Below the pieces are notes generated by a model. It was not told the DNA's origin and searched no databases. It saw nothing but the letters and a program-made list of their open reading frames with translations. A stretch of 28,971 nucleotides of DNA, from positions 1 through 28,971 of the forward strand of contig CALCYT010000008.1 of assembly GCA_937906455.1 (NCBI GenBank). Direction: 5' to 3'. Both the position numbers and the translations under genes were made by a program. The stretch's first letter is position 1; the number at the start of each line of letters is the position of its first letter. The stretch comes from an uncultured Bacteroidales bacterium. Its GTDB lineage: Bacteria > Bacteroidota > Bacteroidia > Bacteroidales > F082. Below are positions 15,728 through 22,855 of the stretch, in pieces.

Positions 15728-17152
15728 TTACAAAATAAGCCATGCTTCGCCGGGACCTCTCATATAAATTGTGCCGTCAATATTATATTTGTCGAGGAGA
15801 AATTCCTGAAGTTGGGTCACATATTCGTTTGAGTCAAGGCGGCGCACCGCTCCTTGTCTGTTTTTTGTTATCATCGGTATCATCACCTGGCTGAAAGTCA
15901 ACACATTAGGTGTGATATTTCGTGTCGGATTATTGTCAACGGTATTATCTTGCAGCCAATAATAGATGATGTCACAAAGTTTCTCCATTTTTCCTTCGAA
16001 AAGGAATTTAGACCTTTGGAAATCGAGAGGCGAGTCGTCTGTCTTCTTGATTTTCACTGTGATACGGTGTCCGTCTTTCTCCATTTTCCTATAATGGTCT
16101 TGTATTTTATCGCAGAAATCGTCAACATAGTTTATGACAGCTTCTTCGAGCAATGTGTTGACTGTAGCCACACGTGAAGGCCGTCCGTCGCCGTATGCGT
16201 GAGCTATTTCCACGGCATTGGAGCAAGGGTCAACGGCGCGCATATTGAATGCCACGTAGCGGTAGTCGTCTATTTCATACAATGAGAAGTCGAGATCGAC
16301 AATAAAGTCAACATTTGCCGTGCGTTTTATTCTGTCGAGAGGCGATTCCTTGACGGTGCCCGACAGTCCGTAATCCTCGCCGATAAAGGCGTTTTCATCG
16401 GTTTCTGTGGATATGCTTTTAAGCAGAAATTCGAGGCTTATTGTCTCAAAACCCCGTGATGCGAAGATGTCGTTAAGTGAGGCTGTCACCAAACGAAGGT
16501 CGCGGCTGTCTTCTCTTCCGAAGATGTTGTAATCGGGAATAGTCTGCACCTTGCCGGTCTCGTCCTTCCATTTCTGGACAAATTCCATCTCTGTGCAATA
16601 GACATCGGCCGGCACCACCATTATTACAGGTTTCAGGTATTTGCCTGCGGCCGTCTCGTTAGTTTTCTCGGCGAAACCTTTATCTTGCATGAACTGCGCG
16701 AGGTTGTCGTAAAACACCTGCACGTCGATGATGGCATCCACGCCATAGTCAAGCTCTTTCACGTCGGTCTCCCACGATTTTGCGACGAATCTCGCATATT
16801 TCCCGACATTTTTTTTATTTTTCGGGACATTAAGGAAATCAATGAAATAATCCTCATTAGCTTGTATGACGCTTTCTTTCACTAAAGGTTGCGAGGGTCT
16901 TGTCTTTGTCGATGCCGGCAAGCCGCGCAGCAGGCACACCGCCACGGCGTCACGTTGAGCGAACACATGAGCGTCTTCGAGTGTGTTTGCTATGATTCTC
17001 ATCTCGATTATGCTGCTTCCCTTGGGCCCCACGCCTCCTATTCTCACGTCAAACTGGGCGTTGAGGATATTGTTGGCGTCTCTGTTTTGTGCATTTGCCG
17101 CATTCAGAAACGCTGTGATTATCAATAATATGACTGACAGTCTCTTCAGCAT
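15728..17152 (-). CDS. Exported protein A1, paralogue of A2, first gene of the operon
   Basis: The 474-aa protein starts at ATG 17152 (MLKRLSVILL), giving a signal peptide ending LNAANAQ; the longer reading from 17197 would place its N-terminus across the promoter. N-terminal residues carry the LPP20-like helix DAHVFAQRDAVAVCLLRGLP. The rest parallels A2: KPVIMVVPADVYC, FGREDSRDLRL, DRIKRTANVDFIVDLDF, DNTVDNNPTR, and an end of MRGPGEAWLIL. By eye well over half of the positions in the C-terminal 280 residues match A2. No catalytic motif is evident. A full promoter (17195-17228) lies upstream, so this gene leads the operon down to aroQ. Confidence 0.86.
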   Translation of the reverse strand: MLKRLSVILLIITAFLNAANAQNRDANNILNAQFDVRIGGVGPKGSSIIEMRIIANTLEDAHVFAQRDAVAVCLLRGLPASTKTRPSQPLVKESVIQANEDYFIDFLNVPKNKKNVGKYARFVAKSWETDVKELDYGVDAIIDVQVFYDNLAQFMQDKGFAEKTNETAAGKYLKPVIMVVPADVYCTEMEFVQKWKDETGKVQTIPDYNIFGREDSRDLRLVTASLNDIFASRGFETISLEFLLKSISTETDENAFIGEDYGLSGTVKESPLDRIKRTANVDFIVDLDFSLYEIDDYRYVAFNMRAVDPCSNAVEIAHAYGDGRPSRVATVNTLLEEAVINYVDDFCDKIQDHYRKMEKDGHRITVKIKKTDDSPLDFQRSKFLFEGKMEKLCDIIYYWLQDNTVDNNPTRNITPNVLTFSQVMIPMITKNRQGAVRRLDSNEYVTQLQEFLLDKYNIDGTIYMRGPGEAWLIL

Positions 17153-17194
17153 AACATTCCATGGCGCAATAGCCATCCAAGTGTTTTCAATTTG

Positions 17195-17228
17195 CAAATA
17201 TAAGTATTATTTTTGTACGTTTAACAAA
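17195..17228 (-). promoter_or_regulatory. Promoter of the A1-to-aroQ operon (TTTG, 22 bp, TATATTTG)
   Basis: On the minus strand TTTG (17228-17225) is followed after 22 bp by TATATTTG (17202-17195). The A1 start codon is 42 nt downstream. No comparable promoter is seen in the 1-35 bp gaps between the following genes. Confidence 0.65.
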
Positions 17229-17241
17229 AAAACACAAATTT

Positions 17242-18006
17242 CTACAGCACAAATCGTGTTATATCCTGATTTGGCTCAAGCTCGACAGGCTCCTTTCCAT
17301 ATTGGAATATCATCATTTTCTTGCCGCCCTTGAGGAAATATTTGTCACCGACGACCCATATTGCCGTTGCTTCACGCAGTCCGACCACCTTCATTTCCTG
17401 GCGCACAGCGAGATACTCGTTGATACGATCCTGACGCGTCTCACCTCCATGTTTAATCATCTTATCGATTTCCGGATGCGGGTCAAGGTAATGAGGATTT
17501 ATCTGGAAAGGTATGAGATTCAACGTGTTAAAGCTTGCCGGCTGCACTATTGGCATATCATTGGTAGTGCAGAGTGTCGGGCAGGCGATGTTAGAGCCGG
17601 CACTCCATCCTATATAAGGCGTGCCGTTTTCAGCGCATTCGGCCACAGCTTGCATAAGTCCGAATTTGTGCATCTCAGCCACGAGATGGAAGGTGTTGCC
17701 GCCGCCCACCACGATACAATCGGCGGTTTTCACAAGACCCACTTTGTCCTCGACTTCGTGTACCGAGACGAATTTTTTGATGCCGAGTTTCTCATTGAAA
17801 ACTTTCTTAACCTTCTCAGTATAAGCGTCATAGCTCTTCGGATAAGGGTTGCCTCCGATGAAAACGCCTGCGAAAGGAACAAATGCCACCTTGCTGTTTT
17901 CACCAAGTTGGTTTTTTTCAAAAAACTGTTCAAGCTGAGTCATAGCCCAAGCCAAGTATGTCTCACCAAAATTAGTGGAATTGCTGATTAAAAGTAAATT
18001 TTTCAT
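17242..18006 (-). CDS. pepE: Dipeptidase E (peptidase family S51)
   Basis: PepE hydrolyses dipeptides with N-terminal aspartate in the cytoplasm. The 254-aa protein shows the nucleophile elbow GWSAGSN (Ser135), preceded by VVGGGNTFHL, which shapes the oxyanion region. TNDMPIVQP (Asp150) and NPHYLD (His172) fit the Ser-Asp-His arrangement of the family. It has no signal peptide. The usual length of the family is about 230 aa; extra residues lie near 50-75 and at the C-terminus. It is divergent from the GH97 gene, with a 136-bp gap holding a promoter box on each strand, and ends 89 bp before A1 starts. Confidence 0.92.
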   Translation of the reverse strand: MKNLLLISNSTNFGETYLAWAMTQLEQFFEKNQLGENSKVAFVPFAGVFIGGNPYPKSYDAYTEKVKKVFNEKLGIKKFVSVHEVEDKVGLVKTADCIVVGGGNTFHLVAEMHKFGLMQAVAECAENGTPYIGWSAGSNIACPTLCTTNDMPIVQPASFNTLNLIPFQINPHYLDPHPEIDKMIKHGGETRQDRINEYLAVRQEMKVVGLREATAIWVVGDKYFLKGGKKMMIFQYGKEPVELEPNQDITRFVL

Positions 18007-18028
18007 AGTTGTTGCATTAAAATTTTTA

Positions 18029-18036
18029 CAAAAATA
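18029..18036 (-). promoter_or_regulatory. -7 box for pepE
   Basis: The minus strand reads TATTTTTG, 22 nt before the pepE start codon. The -33 region is not clear. Confidence 0.45.
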
Positions 18037-18068
18037 ATAATTTTTTTAATATGAAACGAATTTTGTTA

Positions 18069-18076
18069 TAATTTTG
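18069..18076 (+). promoter_or_regulatory. -7 box for the GH97 gene
   Basis: TAATTTTG lies 66 nt before the ATG at 18143. The expected leader would be about 60 nt, and its last 42 nt are the ATAAAAG array. Confidence 0.5.
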
Positions 18077-18100
18077 TCGAAAAAAGAGTAAATAGTAAAG

Positions 18101-18142
18101 ATAAAAGATAAAAGATAAAAGATAAAAGATAAAAGATAAAAG
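18101..18142 (+). repeat. Tandem 7-bp array, ATAAAAG x6, ending at the GH97 start codon
   Basis: Six exact ATAAAAG units run without a gap into ATGAAAA, so the start codon sits where a seventh unit would begin. The array forms most of the predicted 5' leader. A shorter copy of the same unit (ATAAAAG x2 plus TTAAAAG) lies upstream of kdsA at 22669-22689. Confidence 0.95.
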
Positions 18143-20137
18143 ATGAAAAAACTGATGGTTTTGTTAATAATCCTGGGGTTTTGCAGGATTAGCGGGATTG
18201 GCAGGAATAATGACTATGAGTTAAGGTCGCCGGACGGCAAGATTTGTGTGACGATAAACATCGGAGATGCTGTGACCTATAGCATAACGCATGGTAACAC
18301 TGTGATTATCAATGATTCACCTATCACTATGGAACTTGGTGACGGGCGTGTCTTAGGAATAGGGTCATCAGTCGGGAAAACAGTGAAAAACAGTGTTGAT
18401 GATGAGATTGAGGCTCATTTTTACAAGAAATCGAAGGTGAGAAATCATTATAATGAATTGATTATCAGCTTCAAAGGCAATTACAAGCTAACTTTCAGGG
18501 CTTTTGACGACGGTGTGGCTTATCGATTCTCGACAAGTTTCAAAAAGCCCATTATCGTCAAGAGAGAGAATGTAAGTTATTGTTTCGACGACGATTATGT
18601 GGCATATATACCATACGTTAACGCCCGCAAAGGCGACGGCGACTTTCTGACGCAGCAGTTTTTCACTTCTTTCGAGAGCCAATACACCATCGACTCGCTT
18701 TCGAAGATGGACGTTGAGCGCATCGCGTTCACACCTCTATTAATATGTCTGAAAGACGGCAAGAAGGCGGTTGTTGTAGAGTCGGATTTAGAAGATTTTC
18801 CGGGGACATTTTTCCGCAAAGGCGAAGGGAACAGCCTTATAGCGGTGCAAGCCACGTATCCGAAGGTCGAGGAACAAGGCGGGCACAATATGTTGCAAAT
18901 GGTCGTGAGAGAACGTAAGGATTTCGTCGCAAAGGTCAACGGGACAAGGGATTTCCCCTGGAGGGCGATAGTGATTTCGGAGAGTGATGCTGAACTGATG
19001 GACAGCGACATGGTTTACAAACTCGCATCACCGTCAAGAGTGAAAGACGTGAGCTGGATTAAACCCGGTAAGGTCGCGTGGGACTGGTGGAACAACTGGA
19101 ACATCCGGGGTGTTGACTTCAAGGCCGGAATCAACAACGACACCTATAAATATTATATAGATTTCGCGTCGAAAAACGGCATAGAATACGTTATTTTAGA
19201 TGAAGGATGGGCTGTGAACAAGCAGGCTGATTTGTTTCAGATTGTGCCGGAGATAGACCTTGAGGAGCTTGTAGCATACGGCAAGGAACGCAATGTCGGA
19301 TTAGTGCTTTGGGCAGGATACTATGCCATTGACAGAGACATGGAGCATGTCTGCAGGCACTACAGCGACATGGGCATCAAAGGATTCAAGGTCGATTTCA
19401 TGGACCGTGACGACCAAAAAGTCGTTGACTTCTATTACAGGATGGCGGCGATGGCGGCAAAATACCACTTATTCATTGATTTTCATGGGGCTTACAAGCC
19501 GACAGGATTGAGTCGCACCTATCCTAATGTGCTGAATTTCGAGGGCGTTTACGGATTAGAACAGTCGAAGTGGGACAACAACCTCAACCAAGTCAACTAC
19601 GAGTGCATGATTCCGTACATCAGGATGGTGGCTGGCAATTTGGACTACACGCAGGGAGCGATGGACAACGCCGGCAGAAACAACTTCCGCGCGATATACA
19701 GCAATCCGATGAGCCAAGGCACACGATGCAGGCAACTCGCTGAATATGTGATATTTGAGTCGCCGTTCAACATGATGTGCGACAGCCCGACGAAGTATAT
19801 GCAGAACCAGGAATGCGTTGATTTCATATCGGAGGTGCCCACTGTTTGGGACGAGACGATTGCCCTTGACGGCAAACTCGGTGAATACGCGGTGATTGCA
19901 AGGAGAAAGGGAGACACGTGGTATATCGGAGCGATAACGAATTGGGAAGAGAGAACCGTCGAAATAGATTTAAATAAAATAGGTGTCAGCACCAACAAAT
20001 GCAGGGCATATACCGATGGCATCAATGCTAACCGTAACGCCAAGGATTTCAGGATAACAGACAAAGAGATAAAAGACAACAGATTGGAGATAGAGATGAA
20101 AAGCGGTGGCGGCGCTGTCATCATTGTTAGAAGTTAA
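18143..20137 (+). CDS. GH97 family alpha-glycosidase, retaining-type active site
   Basis: The 664-aa protein has a weak signal peptide (about 1-20), the GH97 N-terminal beta-sandwich (SPDGKICVTINI, FRAFDDGVAYRFS), the (beta/alpha)8 barrel (WDWWNNWN, ILDEGWAVNK, VLWAGYY) and a C-terminal beta domain. GH97 enzymes remove alpha-linked glucose or galactose from oligosaccharides, usually in the periplasm, and need calcium. Asp418 in GFKVDFM and Glu467 in NVLNFEGVYG stand where, as I recall, the retaining GH97 alpha-galactosidase of Bacteroides thetaiotaomicron has its nucleophile (Asp415) and acid/base (Glu470). FHGAYKPTG has Gly where inverting SusB-type enzymes have Glu. A retaining enzyme is therefore favoured; the substrate is not settled. 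No SusC/SusD genes are nearby. Confidence 0.92.
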   Translation: MKKLMVLLIILGFCRISGIGRNNDYELRSPDGKICVTINIGDAVTYSITHGNTVIINDSPITMELGDGRVLGIGSSVGKTVKNSVDDEIEAHFYKKSKVRNHYNELIISFKGNYKLTFRAFDDGVAYRFSTSFKKPIIVKRENVSYCFDDDYVAYIPYVNARKGDGDFLTQQFFTSFESQYTIDSLSKMDVERIAFTPLLICLKDGKKAVVVESDLEDFPGTFFRKGEGNSLIAVQATYPKVEEQGGHNMLQMVVRERKDFVAKVNGTRDFPWRAIVISESDAELMDSDMVYKLASPSRVKDVSWIKPGKVAWDWWNNWNIRGVDFKAGINNDTYKYYIDFASKNGIEYVILDEGWAVNKQADLFQIVPEIDLEELVAYGKERNVGLVLWAGYYAIDRDMEHVCRHYSDMGIKGFKVDFMDRDDQKVVDFYYRMAAMAAKYHLFIDFHGAYKPTGLSRTYPNVLNFEGVYGLEQSKWDNNLNQVNYECMIPYIRMVAGNLDYTQGAMDNAGRNNFRAIYSNPMSQGTRCRQLAEYVIFESPFNMMCDSPTKYMQNQECVDFISEVPTVWDETIALDGKLGEYAVIARRKGDTWYIGAITNWEERTVEIDLNKIGVSTNKCRAYTDGINANRNAKDFRITDKEIKDNRLEIEMKSGGGAVIIVRS

Positions 20138-20147
20138 TAATTATATA

Positions 20148-20222
20148 GTTGATCAGTTGTTCAGTTGTTCAGTTGTTCAGTTAACTGACTAACTGATTAA
20201 CTGACTAACTGACTAACTGACT
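20148..20222. repeat. 8-bp arrays in inverted orientation between GH97 and truA
   Basis: GTTGATCA plus three GTTGTTCA units and a partial GTT (20148-20182) are followed by AACTGACT, AACTGATT and three AACTGACT (20183-20222). The two halves are imperfect reverse complements: CAGTTGTTCAGTT matches the complement of AACTGACTAACTG at 11 of 13 positions. The arrays fill almost the whole 87-bp gap between the two convergent stop codons and could act as a bidirectional terminator. Confidence 0.9.
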
Positions 20223-20224
20223 AA

Positions 20225-20953
20225 TTAATAAGTGACTTCTTCGAGAAACAGGGCGTGGGCGGGCATGGAGGTGCCGGCCGAGCAGCGGTCTTTCTGTTCG
20301 ATGACGGCACGGAAGCCTTCCAACGTCATCTTGCCCTTCCCCACTTCGAGCAAAGTGCCGACAATGGCGCGTACCATGTTTCGCAAAAAACGGTCGGCTT
20401 TGATATGGAAAACAAGCAGGTCGTCTTGTTCAAACCAGTAAGCCTCCATTATCTTACAGTTATTCGTCTTGACTTGTGTATGAAGTTTTGAAAAGCTCGT
20501 AAAGTCTTGGTATTCAAACAAAAGTTTAGCAGCCTCATTCATTTTTTCAACATCGAGCCGGCCATATACATATAAGGTGTCGTCGGTATGGAAAGGATTT
20601 TTGGTGCGGGTTATATAATAATGATAGGTTCGCGACTTGGCGTCGAAGCGTGCGTGCAGATGCGGGTCAACTTGCCGGCAGCGATATACGACGATATCAT
20701 CGGGAAGAAACATATTCAATTGATTCACAAAGTCTTGCAAATCAGATATCGGTTCTGATTCGAAATGGGCATAGAAGTTTCGCGCGTTGACGCCGGTATC
20801 AGTGCGGCCACATCCGGTGACAGAGACATTTTGTCTCAGTTTGAGGCTGATACATTTTTCAAGCACTTCCTGAACCGATGTGTCATGCGGTTGGATTTGC
20901 CAGCCGTGATAAGCTTTTCCGTTGTATGCCAAATGTAAGAAATACCTATTCAT
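20225..20953 (-). CDS. truA: tRNA pseudouridine(38-40) synthase
   Basis: TruA converts uridines 38-40 in the anticodon arm of many tRNAs to pseudouridine. The 242-aa protein shows YHGWQIQP, GCGRTDTGVNA with catalytic Asp52, the RTYHYYI segment and FLRNMVRAIVGTLLEVGKGK near the C-terminus. Most TruA proteins have His where this one has Asn55 in the GVNA part of the motif; the rest of the site is normal. I start at ATG 20953 (MNRYFLHLAYNG), which aligns with the family; a longer frame to 21004 would run through the promoters. It is divergent from aat across a 106-bp gap. Confidence 0.94.
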   Translation of the reverse strand: MNRYFLHLAYNGKAYHGWQIQPHDTSVQEVLEKCISLKLRQNVSVTGCGRTDTGVNARNFYAHFESEPISDLQDFVNQLNMFLPDDIVVYRCRQVDPHLHARFDAKSRTYHYYITRTKNPFHTDDTLYVYGRLDVEKMNEAAKLLFEYQDFTSFSKLHTQVKTNNCKIMEAYWFEQDDLLVFHIKADRFLRNMVRAIVGTLLEVGKGKMTLEGFRAVIEQKDRCSAGTSMPAHALFLEEVTY

Positions 20954-20969
20954 AAAATTTTTCTCACTG

Positions 20970-20977
20970 CAAAAATA
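20970..20977 (-). promoter_or_regulatory. -7 box for truA
   Basis: The minus strand reads TATTTTTG, 16 nt before the ATG at 20953. It lies beside the divergent aat promoter, so the two polymerase sites are packed within about 60 bp. Confidence 0.5.
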
Positions 20978-20995
20978 AAAAAAATGCACAAAAAG

Positions 20996-21027
20996 TTTGC
21001 ACAAATGAAAAATTATTTTTATCTTTG
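20996..21027 (+). promoter_or_regulatory. Full Bacteroidota-type promoter for aat (TTTG, 20 bp, TATCTTTG)
   Basis: TTTG at 20996-20999 is followed after exactly 20 bp by TATCTTTG at 21020-21027. The aat start codon is 32 nt downstream. Confidence 0.75.
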
Positions 21028-21059
21028 TGGGGAAATTTAACCTCTAAAACAGCAAAGCC

Positions 21060-21815
21060 ATGCCAATATACATGTTACAAGACGAGGTTTTGGATTTTCC
21101 GCCTGTCAATCAATCGACCAAGGACGGTTTGTTAGCCATTGGCGGAGATTTGTCACCTGAGAGGCTTCTCGTCGCCTATTCGACGGGGATATTTCCTTGG
21201 TATTCAGAGGGAGAACCTATCTTATGGTGGTCGCCTGACCCGCGTATGGTATTGAAGCCGAATGATTTGAAAGTCACAAAATCATTATGGAAGACGATAG
21301 AGTCGAACAAATATTCATGTTCCTTTGACGCTGATTTTGAAGGAGTTATACGAGCTTGTGCCAGTGTGCCACGCATCGGCGACCAGAACGAGGAGGAGGA
21401 CGACCGGGACGAGCCGAGTCCTTGGATCAGCGAGGACATGATAGTGGCGTATTGCGAGTTGCACGACATGGGGATAGCGCATTCCGTGGAGGTTTATCAG
21501 GAGAACGAGCTTGTTGGCGGGCTTTACGGCGTTGCCATCGGTAAGGTTTTCTGTGCCGAGTCGATGTTCCACACCAAAGCCGACGCCTCGAAGGTGGCGT
21601 TATACAATCTCTGTCAGTTTTTAATGCGGCATGGTTTCGAACTCATTGACGCCCAGCAGGAGACAGCGCACATGAGACGCATGGGAGCGGCTCCGGTCTC
21701 CAGAAAAGAATTCCTGAAGTTATTGAAAGTGTTAGTCAAAGGGGACAGCCTTGTAGGAGACTGGGGTGATGGGAGTGCGGAGATGATGGCGTTGGAGGAT
21801 GGGTGGAAATTTTAG
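21060..21815 (+). CDS. aat: Leucyl/phenylalanyl-tRNA--protein transferase
   Basis: Aat adds Leu or Phe to proteins with N-terminal Arg or Lys, marking them for ClpS/ClpAP degradation in the N-degron pathway. The 251-aa protein shows GLLAIGGDLSPERLL, GIFPWYSEGEPILWWSPDPR, HSVEVYQENELVGGLYGVAI and ESMFHTKADASKVAL, all family signatures. Between CASV and the conserved WI there is an acidic stretch (about residues 104-118, GDQNEEEDDRDEPSP) roughly a dozen residues longer than in the E. coli enzyme. Its stop codon overlaps that of convergent kdsA. Confidence 0.95.
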   Translation: MPIYMLQDEVLDFPPVNQSTKDGLLAIGGDLSPERLLVAYSTGIFPWYSEGEPILWWSPDPRMVLKPNDLKVTKSLWKTIESNKYSCSFDADFEGVIRACASVPRIGDQNEEEDDRDEPSPWISEDMIVAYCELHDMGIAHSVEVYQENELVGGLYGVAIGKVFCAESMFHTKADASKVALYNLCQFLMRHGFELIDAQQETAHMRRMGAAPVSRKEFLKLLKVLVKGDSLVGDWGDGSAEMMALEDGWKF

Positions 21816-22627
21816 AGGCATTGTTTGATTTTGACGAGTTTTTCGAGAAGGTTGTTTACTAAGTCGAGGCGGAGCATATTAGCTCCGTCGGATTTCGCCT
21901 TTGCCGGGTCAGGGTGCGTCTCCATGAAGATGCCGTCGGCGCCGACGGCGACGGCGGCCTTGGAAATCAGTTCTATCAGTTCAGGTCTTCCGCCTGTCAC
22001 GCCGCCTGTCTGGTTCGGCTGTTGCAGAGAATGCGTCACATCCATGATGACAGGCACATTGTTTTTTTGCATCTCATAGATGTTACGATAATCGACGACA
22101 AGGTCCTGATAGCCGAAGAAATTACCCCTATCAGTAAGCATAACAGAGTGATTTCCCGACTGTTGCACTTTTTCCACAGCGAAGCGCATTGATTCTCCGG
22201 ACAGAAACTGTCCTTTTTTTATATTTATTGTCTTTCCTGTTTTAGCCGCTGCCACAAGCAAGTCGGTCTGACGGCACAGGAATGCCGGAATTTGCAGTAT
22301 ATCAACATATTCAGCAGCCATCGCAGCCTCCTCGCATGAATGAATATCTGTAACGACCGGAACGTCGAACTGCCTTGAGATGTTTTTCAAGACATTGAGA
22401 GCCTTCTCATCGCCAATGCCCTGAAAAGAGTCGAGGCGAGAGCGGTTAGCCTTACGGTATGAGCCTTTGAAAACGAAAGGTATATCAAGACTTCGGGTTA
22501 TTTGCACCAACTTTTCGGCTATAATAAAAGGAGACTCCTCATCTTCGATGACGCAAGGACCGGCAAGGAGGAAAAACCTATTGTTTTTCAGTGATTTAAG
22601 GAACGGATAGTCGTTAAGATTAATCAT
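21812..22627 (-). CDS. kdsA: 3-deoxy-8-phosphooctulonate synthase, metal-dependent type
   Basis: KdsA condenses phosphoenolpyruvate with arabinose 5-phosphate to make KDO 8-phosphate for lipopolysaccharide inner core, in the cytoplasm. The 271-aa protein shows LAGPCVIEDEES, FKGSYRKANRSR, FQGIG, IPAFLCRQTDLL, KKGQFLS, LTDRGNFFGYQDLVVD and DVTHSLQQPN. Cys25 in GPCVIE stands where the metal-independent E. coli enzyme has Asn; with the His of DVTHS, the Glu of METH and the Asp of SDGANM this forms the metal site of the class II enzymes. The stop TAA (minus) and aat stop TAG (plus) share TTAG at 21812-21815. Confidence 0.96.
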   Translation of the reverse strand: MINLNDYPFLKSLKNNRFFLLAGPCVIEDEESPFIIAEKLVQITRSLDIPFVFKGSYRKANRSRLDSFQGIGDEKALNVLKNISRQFDVPVVTDIHSCEEAAMAAEYVDILQIPAFLCRQTDLLVAAAKTGKTINIKKGQFLSGESMRFAVEKVQQSGNHSVMLTDRGNFFGYQDLVVDYRNIYEMQKNNVPVIMDVTHSLQQPNQTGGVTGGRPELIELISKAAVAVGADGIFMETHPDPAKAKSDGANMLRLDLVNNLLEKLVKIKQCL

Positions 22628-22643
22628 TTATTGAAAATTTTTG

Positions 22644-22651
22644 CAAAGGTA
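22644..22651 (-). promoter_or_regulatory. -7 box for kdsA
   Basis: The minus strand reads TACCTTTG, 16 nt before the kdsA start codon; the -33 region has no clear TTTG at normal spacing. Confidence 0.45.
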
Positions 22652-22668
22652 AGAAATTTTGTCAAAAC

Positions 22669-22689
22669 ATAAAAGATAAAAGTTAAAAG
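22669..22689. repeat. Short 7-bp array, ATAAAAG x2 and TTAAAAG
   Basis: Three tandem heptamers upstream of kdsA, with the same unit as the array that abuts the GH97 start codon. Confidence 0.75.
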
Positions 22690-22761
22690 ATTTTGCATTA
22701 TCGGCATTAATATTAATAAGGTGTATTAAAATTTTAAAAAATTTTTATTTTTTTTGATTTT

Positions 22762-22795
22762 TTTGTCACACGAATAAAAAAAATGTTTAATTTTG
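22762..22795 (+). promoter_or_regulatory. Promoter of the T9SS cargo gene (TTTG, 22 bp, TAATTTTG)
   Basis: TTTG at 22762-22765 and TAATTTTG at 22788-22795 are 22 bp apart. The start codon is 60 nt downstream, leaving a leader of about 55 nt. Confidence 0.65.
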
Positions 22796-22855
22796 CGATG
22801 TACTTTGTACAGACATTAACATTAAACTCATTATTATTAACTAAATTTTTCTACT

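Noticed and set aside
17302..17991. A 229-codon plus-strand open frame opposite pepE
   Set aside because: It is a shadow of the pepE reading frame, which carries all S51 motifs.
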